A stretch of 37,489 bases of DNA from Deltaproteobacteria bacterium (GCA_018266075.1 JAFEBB010000071.1:1-37489), one strand, 5' to 3'; shown: positions 1 through 7,709, numbered from the stretch's first letter. Numbers and translations are program-made. Notes: generated from the sequence alone by a model not told the origin.

Positions 1-137
1 ACCTGGGCGATGCCTTGCGCCATCTGGATGCACGCGAGGGCGAGCTCGCGCACGCGCCACGGCGAATCGGGCAAGCGAATGACGTCGAATCGCGCGTCTA
101 GCGCGCGGGCAGGCCGCGTGTCACCTGCCAAGTCCAA
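1..137 (-). CDS. Partial minus-strand coding fragment at window edge
   Basis: An open minus-strand frame runs off the left edge. It includes the string RFDVIRLPDSPWRV, almost the same as RFDVIRFPDSPLRV inside the LuxR-type regulator at 1833-2369. Beyond that string (RELALACIQMAQGIAQ) the two do not match. No ATG or GTG start is available in this frame; TTG codons at 137 and 131 are the only options I see, neither with a convincing ribosome site. It could be the start of a divergently transcribed gene or a decayed regulator paralogue. Too little is visible to name a function. Confidence 0.3.
   Translation of the reverse strand, partial: MDLAGDTRPARALDARFDVIRLPDSPWRVRELALACIQMAQGIAQ
51..105. 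repeat. Direct repeat copy 1 (partner 2085-2139)
   Basis: About 55 bases here match 2085-2139 in the same orientation with roughly seven mismatches by eye. In both copies the minus strand encodes an R-F-D-V-I-R-x-P-D-S-P-x-R-V peptide, so this is shared coding sequence rather than a mobile-element end. Confidence 0.6.
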
Positions 138-193
138 CGGGGTGCTAGCCTCGAGATCGCCAACACTCGACCCGCCCGACGGAGCTTTGCTTC

Positions 194-1069
194 ATGGCCG
201 ACTTGCTTCGGGGAGGAAGTCTCATCGACGAGGTGGCGATCCCATCGGCGATTCCAATTCTTCCTCTCGCGAATGCCGTCTTGTTTCCCGGAGGCGTCTT
301 GCCCCTCGCATGCCGAGGCCCCGGGAGCATTGAGTTGGCAAAGGATGCCGTCCGCGACGACTTGCTCATTGGCATCGTCGCACACCGTCGCGCCGACGAC
401 GTGCAGGTGGGCCTCGCCGACCTTTTCCCCATGGGGACGATCGCGAGGATCACCAAGCTCTTCCGAATGCCTGACGACTCCTACTCCGTGGTCATCCAAG
501 GTCTCGCCCGCTGTCGACTCGGCGAGCTCGTCGACTCTCCTCGCTACCTTCGAGCGCGAATCACTGCGACCCCGGATGAAGGTGAGCCTCCCTCCGCTGA
601 AATGACCCATCACCTGCGTGAGGCGACGCTCGAACTGATTGCCCAGGTTCCCGAGATCCCCGTTGAGGCAAGCGAGCTGGTCGCCTCCATTGTCCATCCG
701 GGACACCTGGCAGACCTCATCGCTGCCAACCTCAACGTGGCCATTCCCGAGAAATTTGCTGTCCTCAACGAGCTCTCATTGCAGCCACGAACGCTGCGTG
801 TTCAGGCTCTCGTCGACGATGCGCTAGCGAAGCCGATCGTCCGAGCGGCGATCGGATCGGTGGAGGATAGGCCCCGCTGTCTGCGCCACCGACGTCTCAC
901 CCACTCCGTGTGCAGCCGTTGTGGGAAGTTCACCTGCGCTTCGTGCGTGCCAGGTCCAAACAAGGAGTCCCTTTGCCACGCGTGTCTTGAGCTGCAGCGC
1001 AAGCCGAGCGACTTGAAGACCGCGGGGTTCTTCGCGCGGGTGTGGAAGGCGATGCGAAACCAGTCCTGA
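194..1069 (+). CDS. Lon substrate-binding (LAN) domain protein with C-terminal zinc finger
   Basis: This 291-residue protein opens with a Lon N-terminal-type domain: residues 20-38 read like the conserved 'PILPL..AVLFPG' entry of that family, and 75-125 (DLFPMGTIARI, then IQGLARCRL) continue it. A helical segment follows to about 212. There is no AAA+ ATPase and no Ser-Lys protease domain, so it is not a protease by itself. The C-terminus holds a Cys/His cluster (C229, H232, C240, C243, C248, C251, C261, C264) that looks like a B-box-type double zinc site. GGAG sits 9 bases before the ATG. The next gene starts 13 bases after the stop, so the two are probably one operon. Stand-alone LAN proteins are known, but their role is unclear; substrate recognition or an adaptor role is inference. 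Confidence 0.75.
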   Translation: MADLLRGGSLIDEVAIPSAIPILPLANAVLFPGGVLPLACRGPGSIELAKDAVRDDLLIGIVAHRRADDVQVGLADLFPMGTIARITKLFRMPDDSYSVVIQGLARCRLGELVDSPRYLRARITATPDEGEPPSAEMTHHLREATLELIAQVPEIPVEASELVASIVHPGHLADLIAANLNVAIPEKFAVLNELSLQPRTLRVQALVDDALAKPIVRAAIGSVEDRPRCLRHRRLTHSVCSRCGKFTCASCVPGPNKESLCHACLELQRKPSDLKTAGFFARVWKAMRNQS

Positions 1070-1082
1070 AGCTGGAGCGAGC

Positions 1083-1820
1083 ATGACCAACAACCCGCTG
1101 CGTCGTCCGAAGCCATCGCGCAAGGAGTCGCTGTACCGCGCCACGCTCTATTTCGCCGACGCGAATGGAAAAATCGCAGGCCAATTGGGTCACGCCATCG
1201 CGTTGGGCCGCGAGTACCTGTGGCTCACCGACGAGATCGCCATTCCACTATCGGCAATCAGGACCGCGGGAATCGTCGAGCATGGTGGATTTCCGAAGCG
1301 GCGCTCGTACCAACTCACATTCGAGAATCCGATTTCCCGGCGGTCGGAACAGATCAACCTGGTGAACCCGACCTTGATCGGCTTCTACCCGAGCACGCGA
1401 CTGCTTCCGCTCCTCGAGAATGTAGAGCGAGCGCGCGCGAGCCTGGCGTCGAGTCCCGGAGCGAGCCCTGGCCAGGCAACCGAGAGGGCTCCAGTCTCAG
1501 CGCCGACGGGATGCGAAGTGTGCAATGCCACTCCCGCCTGGTACGTGGGCTACACGTACCTCGTGAGTTTCCTGGTCGTGTCCTATCGCGGCGCTGCCAA
1601 ACGACGCGTGCACTGCAAGAAGCACAACCTCATCTACGGACTCGGCCACTACCTGCTGACCGCGCTCACGGGCTGGTTCGGGATCGGAATCTTCGGATAT
1701 CCGTTCGTCGTCTGGGCCGCCGCTCGAAGTCTCACCCCAAGTCTGGGCCGTGCGACGTATGCCCTCGCAGGCGCGCCGATTGTGGTCGTTGGAGGGCTGA
1801 TCGTTCACTGGCTGAGATAG
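1083..1820 (+). CDS. Hypothetical membrane protein with CxxC...CxxH zinc site
   Basis: A 245-residue protein in three parts. Residues 15-115 form a soluble domain rich in beta-type segments, with no family I can name. Residues 120-142 are an Ala/Ser/Pro linker. From C144 there is a Cys/His site (C144, C147, C178, H181) flanking a hydrophobic stretch. Two likely membrane segments follow at about 188-212, containing GWFG, and 224-243. The layout 'CxxC, ~30 residues, CxxH, then GW(F/W)G helix' recurs in bacterial membrane proteins of unknown role. GGAG lies 6 bases before the ATG, and the gene follows the LAN/zinc-finger gene by 13 bases, so co-expression is likely. Function unknown. Confidence 0.7.
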   Translation: MTNNPLRRPKPSRKESLYRATLYFADANGKIAGQLGHAIALGREYLWLTDEIAIPLSAIRTAGIVEHGGFPKRRSYQLTFENPISRRSEQINLVNPTLIGFYPSTRLLPLLENVERARASLASSPGASPGQATERAPVSAPTGCEVCNATPAWYVGYTYLVSFLVVSYRGAAKRRVHCKKHNLIYGLGHYLLTALTGWFGIGIFGYPFVVWAAARSLTPSLGRATYALAGAPIVVVGGLIVHWLR

Positions 1821-1832
1821 CTTGACGGGCTC

Positions 1833-2369
1833 CTACTCCGCTCCAAGCCGCGCCACCAACATCATCATCTCCACCCTTTTCGTCACGCCCAGCTTGCTCC
1901 CAATCCGCTTCACGTGAACCTTCACCGTGTGCGGCGAGCATCCCCTCTCTTCCGCAATCTCCTTCGCGCTCATCCCGCGCACCCACAGCACGAACACCTC
2001 CGTCTCCGTCGCCGTGAGTCCCTTCACCTTCGCGAGCAGCCGCGCGGGCCCATCGCGATCTGGCTCGCCGTCGAGCTGAATCACCACGCGCAGCGGCGAA
2101 TCGGGGAATCGGATGACGTCGAATCGCGGGTCGAGCGCGCCCGGCTGCGCGGACTCGCTGAAGCGCCGTCGGAGCTCGCACGAGAGCCGCTCGGGCGCGC
2201 CGCCGGCGTGCACATTGACCGCGAGCGGCCTCGAGTCCTGGCCGAGGAGCGCCGCCGGCCGGCCCAGGTGCGCGAGCACGCGGGTCATCGCCGCGATCCA
2301 CGCCTCGGTGCGCGCGCCCTCGCGAGCCACGGCCCTGCCCCCGCGACGATCGGCGCTCGCGCGCCGCAC
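1833..2369 (-). CDS. LuxR-family transcriptional regulator
   Basis: A 178-residue protein. Residues 117-176 are a clear LuxR/GerE-type helix-turn-helix: GLTATETEVFVLWVRGMS, then KEIAEERGCSPHTVKVHVKRI, then a final helix GVTKRVEMMMLVARLG. The recognition helix carries the usual SPHTVKVHVKRI pattern. The N-terminal 115 residues are not a recognised receiver or autoinducer-binding domain, so the input signal is unknown. The start taken is GTG at 2369 and is uncertain, because the N-terminus is Arg-rich and poorly constrained. It converges on the membrane protein ending at 1820 and diverges from the gene at 2562. A short part of its central region is repeated at the left window edge. Confidence 0.8.
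   Translation of the reverse strand: MRRASADRRGGRAVAREGARTEAWIAAMTRVLAHLGRPAALLGQDSRPLAVNVHAGGAPERLSCELRRRFSESAQPGALDPRFDVIRFPDSPLRVVIQLDGEPDRDGPARLLAKVKGLTATETEVFVLWVRGMSAKEIAEERGCSPHTVKVHVKRIGSKLGVTKRVEMMMLVARLGAE
2085..2139. repeat. Direct repeat copy 2 (partner 51-105)
   Basis: This copy lies inside the LuxR-type regulator gene, over codons for its RFDVIRFPDSPLRV segment. The similarity to 51-105 ends abruptly on both sides, consistent with a paralogous gene or a gene fragment. Confidence 0.6.
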
Positions 2370-2561
2370 CGGACCCCATGCCCGGCTTCACGAGGGGGAC
2401 AGAGCAGCCGGTGTGCCAGGGGACAAACAGCCGGAATGACGGGGCTGGCGTCGAATGCAGCGGAGAGGGTGTCCGCGCGGCGATCGCGACGCGATCGCCA
2501 CGCGGTCGCCCCCACCGCGCTTCACTTCAGCTAGCTTTGAATCTCTTGAGCGGCCCTATCG

Positions 2562-3095
2562 ATGCCTGACGACGACCAGACGGACTACGCCGCGCTCGGG
2601 CTCTCGATTCAGCGTGCCATGGTTCGAGCCGCCGAGAAGCGCCGACCGAACTCCGGGCCCATCCGGATTCGCTGGGGCGATAAGGTTATCTGCACCGGAG
2701 ATACCGTCTCCGTTCCAGAGCGGGGCCACCTTATTCTCGAGTTCCTCAAGGGTCTGGACTCTCCCCGACACGCGGTCGACCTGAAGATGACAGGCGGATG
2801 CGTCCTCAAAAATGGGACCGTCATCCCCGTGCTGCGGACCTGGTTCGATTCCCAGTACGAGCCCGTCGTCGAATACGACTACACCGCTCGAGACCGGGTC
2901 ATCCATGTGTGGAATACCTCGGAGGTCCGGCTGACGAACGGATCCGTCCGAGCTGAGTATTGGACGGGCAACGCCGGGATGTGGATCGAGCCCATCTCTA
3001 CCTTCGAGCGCATCTACCACTTCAGTCACGCCGACTCCCAGGCACCCGACTTCGAGTCTCTGGTGGTCAAGCTTTCGATCTTTGCTCGCGAGTAG
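2562..3095 (+). CDS. Hypothetical protein (177 aa)
   Basis: A soluble-looking protein with no signal peptide or membrane segment. It begins with an acidic MPDDDQTDY stretch and an amphipathic helix, then alternates short beta-type segments rich in Val, Ile, Trp and Tyr (for example VICTGDTVSVPERG, VIPVLRTWF, VEYDYTARDRVIHVWN). I do not recognise the family. Codon use is high-GC3 like its neighbours, supporting a real gene. The ATG has only a weak upstream purine run. The following gene, an Imm33-like protein, starts 30 bases after its stop on the same strand, so the two are likely co-transcribed. Confidence 0.65.
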   Translation: MPDDDQTDYAALGLSIQRAMVRAAEKRRPNSGPIRIRWGDKVICTGDTVSVPERGHLILEFLKGLDSPRHAVDLKMTGGCVLKNGTVIPVLRTWFDSQYEPVVEYDYTARDRVIHVWNTSEVRLTNGSVRAEYWTGNAGMWIEPISTFERIYHFSHADSQAPDFESLVVKLSIFARE

Positions 3096-3125
3096 CTTCG
3101 GCACTCGCGCTCACGAGCCTGAACC

Positions 3126-3422
3126 GTGACGAGCTCGGATTGGCCATTCGACCACGCGAAGAACGTCGGGTGCGTCACCACGCGCCAGGTGCTTCGGGAG
3201 AACGCGCCCATCACGGTGGTCATCCACTACTCCGACGATCACTCCTGGGCGTTCCTGGGCGGAGACGACTTCAAGGTCTCCGACGGGCTCCTGATCGCCA
3301 TGTCCGAAGCCGCCGAGCTCGACCCAACCCTCTTCGAGGTGGCCGACCTGGAGCCGGGATGGACCGCTCAGCGAGACCATGTGTGTGGGTCGTGGACCCG
3401 AGAGTTCGCCCCGGAGATGTGA
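3126..3422 (+). CDS. Imm33/DUF2185-like protein
   Basis: A 98-residue protein starting at GTG 3126. It reads like the DUF2185 family, also called immunity protein Imm33: a leading C-V-T-T-R-Q-V segment, a central 'HSWAFLGGDD' with aromatic residues before a Gly-Gly-Asp turn, then 'AELDPTLFEVADLEPGWTAQRD', a hallmark-like ending. In polymorphic toxin systems such proteins neutralise a cognate toxin, but many DUF2185 proteins occur alone. The gene before it, 30 bases upstream, is of unknown family and does not look like a toxin. The family call is by recognition only and is moderate. Confidence 0.55.
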   Translation: MTSSDWPFDHAKNVGCVTTRQVLRENAPITVVIHYSDDHSWAFLGGDDFKVSDGLLIAMSEAAELDPTLFEVADLEPGWTAQRDHVCGSWTREFAPEM

Positions 3423-3455
3423 GCGGAGCTCCGATCTCCGGGCCCAAAGAAGAGA

Positions 3456-3485
3456 GCCGGCTGGATTCTCTCGAATCCCACCGGC
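3456..3485. terminator. Stem-loop between convergent genes
   Basis: GCCGG and TGGATTC pair with GAATCC(C)A and CCGGC around a TCTC loop, with one or two bulges. It lies between the Imm33-like gene ending at 3422 and the convergent gene ending at 3509. There is no strong T run, so it may be a weak or bidirectional terminator. Confidence 0.4.
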
Positions 3486-3508
3486 CCGAAGCTTCACCTC
3501 AACTCATC

Positions 3509-3859
3509 TCAGCAGCTCGTCTGGCACCGGGTCTGCGCGCGCTGGCAGCGCTGGCGGCAATCCGGGTCCATGAAGCTCGGGGCGCACGCGTTCTCGCACA
3601 CGTGCCGCTCGACGGCGCAGGTGTTGGCGCACGAGCCCGACTTCTCCGAGCTCTTCGTCGGGCCGCCCACGGTCGCGTGGCCGTAGGGGATGTACGAGAT
3701 GCCGTCGCAGCGGCGGATGTCGGGGCTGTCCTCGGAGCCGAAGTTCCACATCACGCCGCGCATCTTCGAATCGCAGCTCGGGGCCTTGAGCTCATCGGCG
3801 AGGGCAACTCCGCTACCAAAACCAACGACGGCGAACAGGGCGATCAGGGCGTTGCGCAT
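3509..3859 (-). CDS. Small secreted protein with two twin-CX3C hairpins
   Basis: This 116-residue protein starts at ATG 3859 with GGAG a few bases upstream. Residues 1-21 form a Sec signal peptide (basic N-end, ALIALFAVVGFGSGVALA, Ala-x-Ala-type cleavage). The mature part has ten cysteines. The last eight are strictly spaced: C77, C81, C88, C92 and then C101, C105, C112, C116, that is CX3C-X6-CX3C twice. Such spacing suits two disulfide-stapled helical hairpins. C29 and C51 may form a further bond. A secreted or periplasmic location is inferred. The gene converges on the Imm33-like gene and diverges from the FG-GAP lipoprotein gene. I do not recognise a named family. Confidence 0.75.
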   Translation of the reverse strand: MRNALIALFAVVGFGSGVALADELKAPSCDSKMRGVMWNFGSEDSPDIRRCDGISYIPYGHATVGGPTKSSEKSGSCANTCAVERHVCENACAPSFMDPDCRQRCQRAQTRCQTSC

Positions 3860-4037
3860 GGCGTTCTCCGGGGGACTTCGAGTGTGTGCATCGCCCGATC
3901 GCCGCGCGATCACCCCTGTCCGCGGCGCGATCGCGTCGGGTCGCGGCCACTTCGTTGATGGCGCCTCGCCGAGGCCCTGCGGAACCACCGCGTCCAGCAG
4001 ATCCCGGGCTATGTTCCCGTCGAGGGTCCAAGCGCAC

Positions 4038-5429
4038 GTGAACCGCTCACTCGCCTGCTGCTTCTCCGCGCTCGCGCTCGCCGGATGCTTTCGTGCGAGC
4101 TCCGGAGGTGCCTCCTCGACCGCCTCGGGCTCGGGGACCACCGTCGGCAGCGGCTCCACGGCCAGCAGCGGTTCGTCGAGGACGGCCTCGACGGGCACGA
4201 GCAGCTCGAGCGCTTCATCCTCCGGCACTTCGAGCTCAGCCACCTCGAGCTCGAGCTCTGCGTCGTCATCAAGCTCGGCGTCATCGTCCAGCTCTTCCTC
4301 CTCGAGCTCGTCCTCGAGCACAGGCTCCTCGAGCGGCAGCACCGGCGGCCTCTGCCCGCCCGTCTTCGAGGGCCTCGATGCGGGCTATGTCCTCCTGAGT
4401 GAACCGTGGGCCCTCGCCCTTGCCGATGTGAACCGCGACGGCATCCCCGACGTGCTGGCCCTGGAGCCGAATGCACAGCTCCTCGAGCTCTATCTGGGAA
4501 ACGGAGACGGCGGCTTTCGGGGAATTGGCTCCGGCAGGGCTTTCTCGAGCTCCACGTGGATTCGCGCATGGGCGCTCGCGGTCGCAGACTTCGACGGAGA
4601 TGGTTGGCTCGACGTCGCGGTGTCAGGAGACGACACCGCCTACGCAGTCCTGATGGGTGCAGGAGACGGGGGCTTCAAGCCCGAAGTCGTGACTGCACTT
4701 TCGCACTCGGACTTCATCAAAGACATCGCCACGGCCGACATGAATCAGGACGGGAATCCCGACCTGATCCTGGCCATTCAGACTCCGGATGGCGGCATCA
4801 TTTCCGTCTTGAACGGCTTCGGTGACGGCGGGTTCTCCGACGGAACGGACCTCTCGGCTGGCTCCAGTGCGTGGGCGCTGGCGGTGCAGGACCTCAACGG
4901 CGACGGCTGGCCGGACATCCTGCTGGCCGGCGACGGCGTCACGGCGTTCCTCAATCTGGGCGACGGCGGCTTCAGCGCCAACCACCTCGCCGCCGGCCCA
5001 TATCCGACGGCCATGACGGTCGCAGACTTGAACTCCGACGGCGCGCTCGACCTCGTTGTGACGGAGCAGAGCGCCAACACCATGGGTGTGCTCTACGGTG
5101 ATGGAGCCGGCGGATTCCTCCCGGAGCTGACCTGGAACGTGCCGCGCGTCGGACGAGCGGTGAGGGTGGCGGACTTCAACGGCGACGGCCAGCTCGACAT
5201 CGCCGCTGGGTTGTCATCGGCGCCGGCTGGCGTGGCCTTCCTCCTCGGGCTTGGCGACGGAGGATTCGCCTCCCCGTACGACCTGAATGGTCCCGGCGCG
5301 CCGATGTCGATGACCACCGCAGACATGAACGGCGATGGCCTGGCCGATCTGATTGTTGGCTTGAACGGGGCGTTTGGTGGGCTGGACCTCAGGGTCCTCA
5401 CCAACTCGTCCGCGTGTGCTGCGCCGTAG
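4038..5429 (+). CDS. FG-GAP/VCBS repeat beta-propeller lipoprotein
   Basis: The GTG at 4038, with GAGGG upstream, gives a compact lipoprotein signal (NRSLACCFSALALAGC); an ATG at 4011 in the same frame would add nine residues. After the lipobox Cys come about 95 residues of almost pure Ser/Gly/Thr/Ala. Seven repeats then follow, each with a Ca2+-loop-like D-x-N/D-x-D-G core (for example ADVNRDGIPDVL, ADFDGDGWLDVA, ADMNQDGNPDLI, QDLNGDGWPDIL, ADLNSDGALDLV, ADFNGDGQLDIA, ADMNGDGLADLI), most paired with a (G)DGGF strand. Seven blades fit a closed integrin-alpha-like propeller. Such proteins are typically surface-exposed binding or structural proteins; the ligand is unknown. The low-complexity tether is encoded by repetitive AGC/TCG-type codons. 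Confidence 0.85.
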   Translation: MNRSLACCFSALALAGCFRASSGGASSTASGSGTTVGSGSTASSGSSRTASTGTSSSSASSSGTSSSATSSSSSASSSSSASSSSSSSSSSSSSTGSSSGSTGGLCPPVFEGLDAGYVLLSEPWALALADVNRDGIPDVLALEPNAQLLELYLGNGDGGFRGIGSGRAFSSSTWIRAWALAVADFDGDGWLDVAVSGDDTAYAVLMGAGDGGFKPEVVTALSHSDFIKDIATADMNQDGNPDLILAIQTPDGGIISVLNGFGDGGFSDGTDLSAGSSAWALAVQDLNGDGWPDILLAGDGVTAFLNLGDGGFSANHLAAGPYPTAMTVADLNSDGALDLVVTEQSANTMGVLYGDGAGGFLPELTWNVPRVGRAVRVADFNGDGQLDIAAGLSSAPAGVAFLLGLGDGGFASPYDLNGPGAPMSMTTADMNGDGLADLIVGLNGAFGGLDLRVLTNSSACAAP

Positions 5430-5792
5430 GACGTCGCCCAGACTCGTCGGCGTTGAAGCCGCTTGCGGCCGCGTCGTGTCGGTTGCGGAGCAGCGCGACA
5501 CCTGCGCTTGTTGGGTGAAGACCGACCCGAAAGCCGCCGCTCGCAGCCTCTGGACCGACCGTGCCTCGAACGGTACTGGCAAGCTGCGGAAGAGCTCCGC
5601 CTACCCACGTGCCAGCGTGATGACGAGTGCGGGGTCGCAAGCCCTGGTCGATTGAAACGAAGCGCCTCGAACACCACGCGCGCCATTCGCAGCGACAAGA
5701 ACGACGCCACAACCGATTGGGCCCACGCCCCAAACCGCACCTCAACCGGTCGTGGCTGGACACTGAACGTTCGAACAGCGCAAGGTCGTGGC
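5430..5792. other. Intergenic region, no gene seen
   Basis: 363 bases between the FG-GAP lipoprotein and the next small gene. Several frames are open, but none has a start with a ribosome site or recognisable protein content. No strong hairpin with a T run was seen. The last bases (AAGG about 8 before 5793) are the probable ribosome site of the next gene. Confidence 0.5.
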
Positions 5793-6098
5793 ATGCGAAC
5801 GACCCTTCATTTGCGCTGTTTCCGAAGCACGCCCACCGCTCCACTGACCTGGTCCGCGTGGCGGCTGGGCGACTTGCGAACCGCCACCGTCATCGAGGGC
5901 AGCACGCCCGAGGACTGCGTGGCGCGCGCGGCGGCCGAGCTCTACGCTGAGCTCGCGTGTCAGCTCGGCCAGCACCGATCGATCGGCGCGCTGCCCCGGA
6001 GCGGCGTGAGCTGGGAGATCGTGTTCGACGGCGCGGATGGCGTGGCCGAACCGCCGGCCGGCTTCGTCCCCGGGCAACCTGCCCCGCTCCAGTTCTGA
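5793..6098 (+). CDS. Hypothetical protein (101 aa)
   Basis: The ATG at 5793 has AAGG about 8 bases upstream. The product is soluble and small, with no signal peptide. It holds beta-type segments (LTWSAWRLGDLRTATVIEG) followed by an amphipathic helix (DCVARAAAELYAELACQL) and a Pro-rich tail. The next gene begins 10 bases after the stop, suggesting a two-gene unit. I do not recognise the family. Confidence 0.5.
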   Translation: MRTTLHLRCFRSTPTAPLTWSAWRLGDLRTATVIEGSTPEDCVARAAAELYAELACQLGQHRSIGALPRSGVSWEIVFDGADGVAEPPAGFVPGQPAPLQF

Positions 6099-6108
6099 CG
6101 GTGCGCAC

Positions 6109-6375
6109 GTGCGGATCGTCGTCTTCGTCTCGCAGGAGGAGAGCCGGCGCCCGACGCAGCGAGGCGCCTTCCGCGCGTCGCGATGGATCGAGAGCGGCAA
6201 GCGGCTCGATGAGGTTCGCGACCGAGATCCGAAGCAAGCGGTTCGGCAGCTTATGATTCAGTTCTTCGAGCAGCTCGTGGCGCACGCGCGCGCGAATCCC
6301 AAGTGGGAGCCGCCGAAGAAGCTCGAGTTCGTGATCGTGGATGGCGAGGCGTCGCGGTACGGGCGAAGAGGCTGA
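6109..6375 (+). CDS. Hypothetical protein (88 aa)
   Basis: The GTG at 6109 is chosen because the strand-like opening VRIVVFVSQEE and the compact alpha/beta content start there; an upstream in-frame ATG at 6037 would overlap the previous gene and add a low-quality Pro/Arg/Ser stretch. Helix AVRQLMIQFFEQLVAHARAN and a closing strand KLEFVIVDGE are visible. It follows the 101-residue gene by 10 bases and precedes the zinc-ribbon/TPR gene. Family not recognised. Confidence 0.5.
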   Translation: MRIVVFVSQEESRRPTQRGAFRASRWIESGKRLDEVRDRDPKQAVRQLMIQFFEQLVAHARANPKWEPPKKLEFVIVDGEASRYGRRG

Positions 6376-6412
6376 GGCCATCGCTTCCCGCATTCAGTGG
6401 CACTATCCCGCC

Positions 6413-7417
6413 ATGGCTGCCGATGTGTACCGCTGTCCGAGCTGCTACCTGAAGCTCTCGCGCACCGACTTTCAGTGCCCGCGCTGCGAGCTCATCCTCG
6501 AGGGCCGGTTCGGTGATCCCGCGCCCGCGCCGAAAGAGGTGAGCATCGTCCGGGCGATCATGGAGCGGCCGCAGGGAACAGTGAGCCGCAAGCGGCCCCT
6601 GCCTCCCTCCGAGCCCATCACCGATCCCGACCTCGCAGCCAAGACCATGGAGTACACGATTCCCCGGCCGCTGAACGAGGTCCTCCCTCGCGTGGTGGTC
6701 GGGCTCACGGTGAATGCGCTCTCGCTGACTCCGTTCGAAGCCTTCGTGGTCTCCAACATCGACGGCAAGACGCCGGGCCATCAGCTCAAGGCCCTGCTCG
6801 ATCTCTCCGAGGTGGAATTGCAGGCCGTGCTGCGGTCGCTGGAGACCCGCGGCGCGATCGCGCTGGAGCCCGTGCCACAGCGACCGGTGAGCGCGGCCAA
6901 GAACGTGAAGGCGAAGCCGCCACCTCCGCCGCCGCAGACCCAGCCGAAGGTGAAGTTGATGCCCGTGGCGTCCATGCCCGCGGCGCCGCCGGAGCGTCCG
7001 TCCCCGACTTCGCGCGCGAAGGGCAAGCCAGGCCTCGAGCTGCCCGCGCCTGCGTCGGTGAGCGACGGCGCGCCCATGCCGAAGCAGTCCGACGCGCGGA
7101 TCAAGCTTGGCGAAGGCGTGGCGCGCAACAAGAAGGTGCTCGACGCGCTCAAGCATGTGCGCAAATCGACCGCCCCATCCGAGCCGCGCCCCGAGTCGGC
7201 GCCGCAGAGCGCCACGGACATCGCCGCGGAGGGCGCGCTCCAGGTGGCGATTCGCATGGAGCAGGACGGCCGCATGGACGAGGCCATCCGCTATCTCGAG
7301 CGAAGCATCGCGCACAGCCCGGACGCGGCGCCGCTGCTCAATCGCCTGGCGATCGTCCTCGTGCGCGACCGGCGGGACTTCCGCGAATCCGAGCGACTCC
7401 TGCGCCGCGCGCTCTAG
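6413..7417 (+). CDS. Zinc-ribbon / TPR protein, cut short by in-frame TAG
   Basis: The ATG at 6413 starts directly with a zinc ribbon (CPSC at 8-11 and CPRC at about 22-25). A winged-helix-like segment follows ('LTPFEAFVVSNIDG...LLDLSEVELQAVLRSLETRGAI'), then a long Pro/Ala/Lys linker and a C-terminal TPR region (ALQVAIRMEQDGRMDEAIRYLERSIAHS, then LLNRLAIVLVRDRRDFRESERLLRRAL). The reading frame meets TAG at 7415-7417 in the middle of the second TPR, where family logic expects Glu (RRAL-E-LAPEH). Coding sequence clearly continues for 30 codons to TGA at 7508. The product is therefore either a truncated protein, a readthrough product, a recent pseudogene, or a sequencing error (GAG to TAG is one change). 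Probably a cytoplasmic scaffold or regulatory protein. Confidence 0.7.
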   Translation: MAADVYRCPSCYLKLSRTDFQCPRCELILEGRFGDPAPAPKEVSIVRAIMERPQGTVSRKRPLPPSEPITDPDLAAKTMEYTIPRPLNEVLPRVVVGLTVNALSLTPFEAFVVSNIDGKTPGHQLKALLDLSEVELQAVLRSLETRGAIALEPVPQRPVSAAKNVKAKPPPPPPQTQPKVKLMPVASMPAAPPERPSPTSRAKGKPGLELPAPASVSDGAPMPKQSDARIKLGEGVARNKKVLDALKHVRKSTAPSEPRPESAPQSATDIAAEGALQVAIRMEQDGRMDEAIRYLERSIAHSPDAAPLLNRLAIVLVRDRRDFRESERLLRRAL

Positions 7418-7510
7418 CTCGCCCCGGAACACGAGGTGTACAAGAAGAACCTGGTGATGGTGCTCGCGCAGGCGGCGCGCGAGCTCACGGGCAGGCACAA
7501 GCGGCGCTGA
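7418..7510 (+). other. In-frame continuation of the TPR gene after TAG
   Basis: Thirty codons in the same frame, from LAPEHEVYKKNLVMVLAQAA to RELTGRHKRR, end at TGA 7508-7510. They complete the TPR helix B and a basic C-terminal helix that the upstream frame lacks. The match to TPR logic (L-A-P-x-x-x-x-Y-x-x-N-L) makes chance unlikely. Confidence 0.7.
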
Positions 7511-7709
7511 AGCAGAAGCGATCATCCCCGCTTCCAACCGAGCGTCTTTCCGTTCCACCCGCGCGGCAGAAGCGAACGCCGCGAGCGCGCACCTGCCGAT
7601 GACGCGTTCAAGCGGACCGCAGCCCACGAACAGCCTGTCAACCGAAGGCGGTTGCAAAGCCTGGCGGACTCTGGCTTACCTGAGGAAACACCGAACCTGG
7701 TAAACCGCG

